From the NCBI GenBank assembly GCA_905202055.1, contig CAJKQK010000044.1:1-16799 (forward strand): 16,799 bases of DNA. The letters run 5' to 3'. Each line of letters opens with the position of its first letter. Within the stretch, counting starts at the first letter, position 1. This stretch comes from an uncultured Oxalobacter sp. (lineage in GTDB: Bacteria > Pseudomonadota > Gammaproteobacteria > Burkholderiales > Burkholderiaceae_D). The notes under the pieces were generated by a model. That model did not search any database, had not been told where the DNA came from, and was given only the letters and a program-made list of their open reading frames with translations. The position numbers and the translations under genes were made by a program. Of this stretch, positions 12,456-16,799 are shown in pieces.

Positions 12456-15029
12456 TCAGAGCCAGCGTCTGAAGCGACGGATATACCAGTCCTTGATGAA
12501 TTGGGTCAGGATGCAATAGGTCAGCAGCGTGCCGATGAGCCAGGGGAAATAGCTCCAGGGCAGCGAAACCATTCCGAGGCTTTGTCCAAAAGCGGAAAAC
12601 GGGATCCAGATACCGATACCCATAATCACGATCGTAAGAAGCGTGACCGGTGCCGATGCAATCGACTGGATGAACGGTATTTTCCGTGTCCTGATCATAT
12701 GGACGATCAGTGTTTGCGACAGCAAACCGACGATAAACCAGCCGGACTGGAAAAGCGGTGCCATTTCCGGTGTATTGCACTTGAAGATGTACCACATCAC
12801 GATAAAGGTCGAGATATCGAAAATGGACGAAATAGGACCGATCCAGATCATGAAACGTGAAATGTCCGAGGAATCCCATTTGCGTGGTTTTTGCAGGTAT
12901 TCTTCATCAACACGGTCAAATGGAATGGCTGTCTGTGAAATATCGTAAAGCAGGTTTTGCAACAGCAGATGAATCGGCATCATCGGCAAAAAAGGCAGAA
13001 ATGCACTGGCAGCCAGGACAGAAAACATATTGCCGAAGTTCGATGATGCCGTCATCTTGATGTATTTCATGATATTGCCGAACGTCATACGACCTTCTTT
13101 AACCCCGTTTTCCAGCACCATAAGGTCTTTTTCAAGAAGGATGATGTCAGCCGCTTCCTTGGCGATATCGACGGCGGAATCCACCGAAATACCGATATCG
13201 GCCTGACGAAGCGCTGCGGCATCGTTGATACCATCCCCCAGAAAACCGACGGTATGGCCGATGCGCTGGAGCGATAAAACGATACGTGCCTTATTCATCG
13301 GCGTCAGTTTTGCGAAAATCTGGGTTTCATGAACTACTTTGTCCAGTTCGTTGTCACTCATGACATCGACATCGCTACCAAGTACGATTTTGCGGTCATT
13401 CAATCCCACCTGTCGGGATATCGTCCGGGTCACGACTTCGTTATCCCCGGAAAGAACCTTGATGTCGACTCCAAGCCCATACAAGGCGTCAATCGCTTCG
13501 GAAGCGGATGCCTTGGGCGGATCGAGAAAAGCCAGATAACCGATCAGGACCATGTCCTTTTCATCGTCTACCGAAAAACTCCCTGACATTTCTCCGTACC
13601 AGTTTTTATGGGCAATCCCCAGAACACGAAGGCCTTCACTGTTATATTGTGTGCTTCTCCTGATGAGTTCCCTGCGTAAATCATCCGTCAGTTCACATAC
13701 TTCACCACCGATTTCGGCATGCGAACAGGCGGACAGCATTTCTTCAATCGCCCCTTTGGTGACGATCTGTTTTTTGCCTTGATCCCCGGCAACGACAACC
13801 GACATCCGCCGCCGGTTGAAATCGAATGGAATTTCATCGATCTTTTCATACTGTCCCCCTGTTTTATCCAGACCGTATTCATCGCAATGGGCCAGAATGG
13901 CCTTATCCATCAGATTTTTAAGCCCTGTCTGGAAATAACTGTTGATGAAAGCGTGACGCAAAACCCGGTCATCCTGTTCGCCGTCGACATTCATGTAACG
14001 TTCCAGCACAATCTTGTCCTGAGTCAGTGTTCCCGTCTTGTCGGTACAGAGAATGTCCATCGCACCAAAGCTCTGTATCGCATTCATATTTTTGACGATC
14101 ACCTTGCGCTTCGACATGTATAAGGAACCTTTCGCCAGATTGGACGTGACAATCATCGGAAGCATTTCAGGCGTCAGGCCGACGGCCACGGAGACCGCGA
14201 AAATAAGGGCTTCGAGCCAGTCGCCCTTGGTGATTCCGTTCACGAGAAAAACAAAGGGCACCATGACGAGCATGAAACGGATCAGCAACAGGGAAACCTT
14301 GTTGATTCCCCGGTCGAAACTGGTCTGGGCACGCTGTCCGGTCAGTGTCTGCGCGATGCGTCCCAGATAGGCATGCAGGCCGGTTGCCACGACAATGGCT
14401 TTGGCCGAGCCGCTGACGACGTTCGATCCCATGAAACAGATATTGCGCAGTTCCGTCACGCTGCCGGTTTGTGTCGCCTCTTTTCCCAGCTCGGGATATT
14501 TTTCGATGGCATCGGATTCCCCGGTCAATGTCGATTGCGAAACGAACAGATCCTTGCTTTCCACAATCCTCATATCGGCCGGTATCATGTCACCGGCAGC
14601 CAGATGAACGAGGTCACCGGGAACCAATTCGGAAATGGTCAATTCTGAAGTCGTGATCGAAGGACGCCGGTAAACCGAAGCCGTATTCCTGACCATTTTT
14701 TTCAGGGCTTCTGTCGCCTTCAGCGATTTTCGTTCCTGGATGAAACGAAAGAGTGCAGACAGGATAATCATCGTCGCCAAAATGATGATCGTCGTCCAGT
14801 CACGTTCCGCGGGCTCGGCAAGTAACACGTCGATCACCATTGAAACAAGTGCGAGAAAAAACAGAATGCCGATAAAGGGATTGATGAAGGTTTTGATAAA
14901 CGCGATCAGCCACTTATCGCTTCTTTCCCGTGCGACGATGTTTTCACCGTATTTTTTCCGGCGCTCCGCGACTTCTTCCTCGTTCAGGCCGCCAGACGTC
15001 GTCTGGCAAAAACTGAAAATATTCTGCAA
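12456..15029 (-). CDS. mgtA: Magnesium-transporting P-type ATPase (MgtA/MgtB, P3B), body of the gene
   Basis: An inner-membrane ATPase that imports Mg2+ when it is scarce. From the TTG at 15029 the open frame has 857 residues (family ~860-910). It shows membrane pairs at ~42-70 and ~80-97, the actuator motif LTGES (168-172), GLTPEMLP (284-291) in helix M4, the phosphorylated Asp in DKTGTLT (D330), the nucleotide site VTKGA (423-427), DPPK, and the hinge GDGINDAAA (598-606), then six C-terminal spans. The core is thus intact. The TTG has no ribosome site and protein similarity to the family seems to run further upstream in the same frame (IGFTYDSERIFLAARQP), whose natural start, ATG 15115 with AAGGAG, is one frame off (see next entry). 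Upstream lie the genes of a two-component system. Confidence 0.93.
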   Translation of the reverse strand: MQNIFSFCQTTSGGLNEEEVAERRKKYGENIVARERSDKWLIAFIKTFINPFIGILFFLALVSMVIDVLLAEPAERDWTTIIILATMIILSALFRFIQERKSLKATEALKKMVRNTASVYRRPSITTSELTISELVPGDLVHLAAGDMIPADMRIVESKDLFVSQSTLTGESDAIEKYPELGKEATQTGSVTELRNICFMGSNVVSGSAKAIVVATGLHAYLGRIAQTLTGQRAQTSFDRGINKVSLLLIRFMLVMVPFVFLVNGITKGDWLEALIFAVSVAVGLTPEMLPMIVTSNLAKGSLYMSKRKVIVKNMNAIQSFGAMDILCTDKTGTLTQDKIVLERYMNVDGEQDDRVLRHAFINSYFQTGLKNLMDKAILAHCDEYGLDKTGGQYEKIDEIPFDFNRRRMSVVVAGDQGKKQIVTKGAIEEMLSACSHAEIGGEVCELTDDLRRELIRRSTQYNSEGLRVLGIAHKNWYGEMSGSFSVDDEKDMVLIGYLAFLDPPKASASEAIDALYGLGVDIKVLSGDNEVVTRTISRQVGLNDRKIVLGSDVDVMSDNELDKVVHETQIFAKLTPMNKARIVLSLQRIGHTVGFLGDGINDAAALRQADIGISVDSAVDIAKEAADIILLEKDLMVLENGVKEGRMTFGNIMKYIKMTASSNFGNMFSVLAASAFLPFLPMMPIHLLLQNLLYDISQTAIPFDRVDEEYLQKPRKWDSSDISRFMIWIGPISSIFDISTFIVMWYIFKCNTPEMAPLFQSGWFIVGLLSQTLIVHMIRTRKIPFIQSIASAPVTLLTIVIMGIGIWIPFSAFGQSLGMVSLPWSYFPWLIGTLLTYCILTQFIKDWYIRRFRRWL

Positions 15030-15115
15030 TGGCTGGCGTGCAGCCAGAAAAATGCGTTCGCTGTCGTAAGTGAACCCGATTTTTTTTGTCGTTTTTTGAA
15101 TAGTGTGAAAGCCAT
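15030..15115 (-). other. 5' end of mgtA, out of frame through an A8 tract
   Basis: ATG at 15115 has AAGGAG 7 bases upstream (15128-15123) and starts MAFTLFKKRQKK, a plausible MgtA N-terminus. It then runs into A8 (15087-15080) and, read on, leaves the mgtA frame and stops. With nine A instead of eight it would continue as IGFTYDSERIFL into the main frame, giving a protein of ~886 residues, the usual MgtA length. In the mgtA frame itself, no ATG, GTG or TTG exists between the stop at 15143-15141 and 15029. The options are sequencing error, a contracted tract (phase variation or mutation), or slippage on the A run. Confidence 0.6.
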
Positions 15116-15122
15116 ACCTCTG

Positions 15123-15128
15123 CTCCTT
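15123..15128 (-). promoter_or_regulatory. Ribosome binding site pointing to the mgtA start at 15115
   Basis: AAGGAG on the - strand, 7 bases before ATG 15115-15113. It is the best site in the leader and has no other start to serve, so it supports an upstream, out-of-frame start for mgtA. Confidence 0.6.
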
Positions 15129-15154
15129 GGGCGTTCGGGTTTAAGGATGGCGAC

Positions 15155-15160
15155 ACTATA
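15155..15160 (-). promoter_or_regulatory. -10 box of the mgtA promoter
   Basis: TATAGT (5/6) on -. The -35 position 17 bp upstream (15178-15183, CGACCT) does not match consensus, as expected of an activator-dependent promoter. Start of transcription near 15148, leader ~33 nt. Confidence 0.5.
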
Positions 15161-15183
15161 AGACCTGCCCTTGCAGGAGGTCG

Positions 15184-15222
15184 TTAGGATGTTCTTAAGG
15201 GGAAATTAGAATTTCGTTAGAA
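15184..15222 (-). promoter_or_regulatory. Four tandem half-sites with 11-bp period (OmpR-family operator) upstream of mgtA
   Basis: On - it reads TTCTAA-N5-TTCTAA-N5-CCTTAA-N5-TCCTAA. On + the TTA cores start at 15184, 15195, 15206 and 15217, exactly 11 bp apart, so all lie on one face of the helix. The layout equals the direct-repeat boxes of OmpR/PhoB-family regulators (compare the PmrA CTTAA-N5-CTTAA box). The proximal half-site directly abuts the -35 position. The adjacent response regulator is the obvious candidate to bind it. Confidence 0.65.
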
Positions 15223-15224
15223 AG

Positions 15225-16592
15225 TCAGATATGAGGCAATTTGACGATAAATGTCGTGCCGGAACCGACATGCGAACGTATTTCGACGCTTCCGTCATGA
15301 AGCGCGACGATACGGTCGACGAGTGCCATGCCGATACCGTTTCCGGAAGCATAACGGCTGTTTTTGCCGCGATAAAACGGTTTGAAGATATGCGGCAGTT
15401 CCTCATCGGCGATCCCGATGCCGGTATCCGAAAACGAAATGACGGCATTTTCCGCGAATGAGGAAATCTGCACGGTCGATGTTGAATTGGGAGAATATTT
15501 GCAATTGTTTTCGATCAGGTTGGCAAAAGCGATCTTCAGCAGATATTCGTTGCCTGAAACGGTAAGGGCACGGTCATCCTCTATCTCCTGCTCGTAAAGG
15601 ATATTGATCGTATAGTCCGGTTCGTTTTTCATGACCATGTCATGGGCATCCAGCAACAGCTCGTCCAGCCTCACGTCATGTCGGGCAATCTGGGTGACGT
15701 CATAGTGCGCTTTTGCAAAGTCCAGAAGGTCGGAAGAAAGGCTTGCCAATGATAGTGCGTTGCTCCTGACATCCTGCAGGATTTCCCTGTATTCGTCAGG
15801 TCTTAAATCTTTTTTGAGGGCGATATCCAGTTCGGCGACCAGCACGGTCAACGGCGTGCGCAATTCGTGGGCGACATTGCCTGCAAACGTTTTTTGCGCA
15901 TTGAACGATTCTTCCAGACGGTTCAGGAGATGATTGAACGTGATGGCGAGCTCCCCTATTTCATCTTTCGGGTTATCGACGTCAAGCCGTTTGTTCAGGT
16001 TTTTGGCCGTCAGGCGCTTCATTTCCCCGATAATGTCGGCAATCGGACGGAGCGCCTTTCTGGCCATGACATTCCCGACGATCAAAGACAGGCCGATCCC
16101 CACCAGCGAGACGGACAGGAGAACCCAGATGATCGACACAAGCTGGGCATGGCCTTTTCCGTCAAACCCGGCTGCGGTCACGACATAGTCTTTATCCCCG
16201 TAATGATAGACAAGCCCGGTCGCCTGATACCGGTCGACATAAAATTCTATTTCCTGATTGCGGACAATATCGTCGATCATTGCCGGATTTTCCTTGACGA
16301 TATCGATCTCCATGGCATCGTGATACAGGAGATGGAATCCCGTATCGTAAATCGCCACTTCCACTTCATCCAGAAACTCGCGATTGTTCAGGTAAATCAG
16401 TTGCATGGTCGATGCGTCGACCTTGTTTTGCAAAAGCAGGTTGGCCTTGATAATCGCTTCCTTGCGCAAGGCATGATAAAAGGTTTTCTCCCGGTTTTTT
16501 TCCTGGACGAAAACGACCAGAAGGGAAAAAATAACGAGAATCACCACCGTCAGAAAGCTGTATTGCAGTGTCAGCCTTGTCCGGATTTTCAT
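15225..16592 (-). CDS. Sensor histidine kinase (HAMP, HisKA, HATPase_c), probable Mg2+/envelope sensor
   Basis: A 455-residue inner-membrane kinase, complete. TM1 ~9-30, periplasmic sensor ~31-149, TM2 ~150-173, HAMP ~174-228. The dimerisation box NVAHELRTPLTVL has the phospho-acceptor H242. The ATPase has the N box NLIENNCKYSPN (358-369), DTGIGI (389-394), IFKPFYRG (402-409) and GNGIGMAL (417-424). The sensor segment 75-120 is rich in Asp/Glu (13 of 46), reminiscent of the acidic patch through which PhoQ senses divalent cations, but it is not recognisably a PhoQ sensor fold. The start overlaps the regulator stop (ATGA, 16589-16592), so both are translated together; mgtA follows after a spacer with a tandem operator. 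It probably phosphorylates the neighbouring regulator. The signal is inferred from mgtA only. Confidence 0.9.
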   Translation of the reverse strand: MKIRTRLTLQYSFLTVVILVIFSLLVVFVQEKNREKTFYHALRKEAIIKANLLLQNKVDASTMQLIYLNNREFLDEVEVAIYDTGFHLLYHDAMEIDIVKENPAMIDDIVRNQEIEFYVDRYQATGLVYHYGDKDYVVTAAGFDGKGHAQLVSIIWVLLSVSLVGIGLSLIVGNVMARKALRPIADIIGEMKRLTAKNLNKRLDVDNPKDEIGELAITFNHLLNRLEESFNAQKTFAGNVAHELRTPLTVLVAELDIALKKDLRPDEYREILQDVRSNALSLASLSSDLLDFAKAHYDVTQIARHDVRLDELLLDAHDMVMKNEPDYTINILYEQEIEDDRALTVSGNEYLLKIAFANLIENNCKYSPNSTSTVQISSFAENAVISFSDTGIGIADEELPHIFKPFYRGKNSRYASGNGIGMALVDRIVALHDGSVEIRSHVGSGTTFIVKLPHI

Positions 16593-16799
16593 GAACCACC
16601 GCCCTTTTTCAGGATAAATCCCATACCCGTTCGGGTATGGATGAGCGGTATATCGAAATCGTGATCGATTTTCTTGCGGAGATAATTGATATACACGTCG
16701 ATGAAATTGGTACCGGTATCGAAATTCCTGTTCCAGACGTCCCGCGCGATTTCCGTTCGCGACAGCACTTTTTCCGGATGGCGCATCATGTATTCGAGC
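16589..16799 (-). CDS. OmpR/PhoB-family response regulator, C-terminal part only
   Basis: The open frame runs off the right edge; about 69 residues are seen, beginning LEYMMRHPEKVLSRTEIARD and ending ...HTRTGMGFILKKGGGS. They are the winged-helix DNA-binding domain: the LEYMMRHP helix, SRTEIARDVW, the recognition-helix segment NFIDVYINYLRKKID and the wing IHTRTGMGFIL. The N-terminal receiver domain with the phospho-accepting Asp would lie outside the window. The ATG at 16789 is internal and not the start. It ends with a 4-base overlap with the kinase start. Family members bind direct repeats with ~10-11-bp spacing, like those found upstream of mgtA. Confidence 0.92.
   Translation of the reverse strand, partial: LEYMMRHPEKVLSRTEIARDVWNRNFDTGTNFIDVYINYLRKKIDHDFDIPLIHTRTGMGFILKKGGGS

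Overview
The window reads as chromosome of a Gram-negative, moderate-GC betaproteobacterium. The evidence is a Neisseria/Burkholderiales-type trimeric porin with a terminal Phe, a Pga exopolysaccharide locus, and the order moaA-mobA-moeA that is common in Burkholderiales. A low-GC member such as an Oxalobacter relative would fit, but that assignment is inference from gene types and base composition only. No tRNA, rRNA, IS element, phage gene or CRISPR array was seen.

Layout, left to right. (1) 1-3383, + strand: the end of the poly-beta-1,6-GlcNAc (biofilm polysaccharide) operon, with a 5'-truncated pgaB, an intact pgaC, and a pgaD that is split by a frameshift. (2) 3384-4128: a convergent gap without a convincing gene, holding a strong stem-loop and stretches that resemble a decayed cobalamin riboswitch. 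(3) 4129-4827, - strand: a pirin/YhhW-type cupin. (4) 4828-5228: an AT-rich divergent spacer with two perfect palindromes. (5) 5229-9136, + strand: a tight operon moaA-mobA-moeA-nfo for molybdenum cofactor synthesis plus the AP endonuclease IV. (6) 9154-10422, - strand: a solitary HipA-like kinase without a HipB partner. (7) 10561-11802, - strand: a porin with its own terminator, a TATAAT promoter and an overlapping Fur box. The same Fur box faces a second, divergent promoter that is followed 75 nt later by a terminator, which is a candidate small RNA. (8) 11979-16799, - strand: a probable magnesium-response island of response regulator (partial), sensor kinase, MgtA-type P-type ATPase and two very small membrane proteins.

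The last region is the most interesting. Between the kinase stop and mgtA lie four TTA-centred half-sites at an exact 11-bp period, placed just upstream of the -35 position. This is how OmpR-family regulators bind, so the regulator next door probably drives mgtA. The only well-placed ATG and Shine-Dalgarno of mgtA are out of frame with the rest of the gene because of an A8 tract at codons 11-13. Downstream of mgtA, two unannotated-size reading frames (46 and 40 codons) each encode one membrane span, and a two-state hairpin sits just before the ribosome site of the first. Both frameshifts in the window (pgaD, mgtA) lie at or near homopolymers, so sequencing error must be excluded before either is treated as biology.
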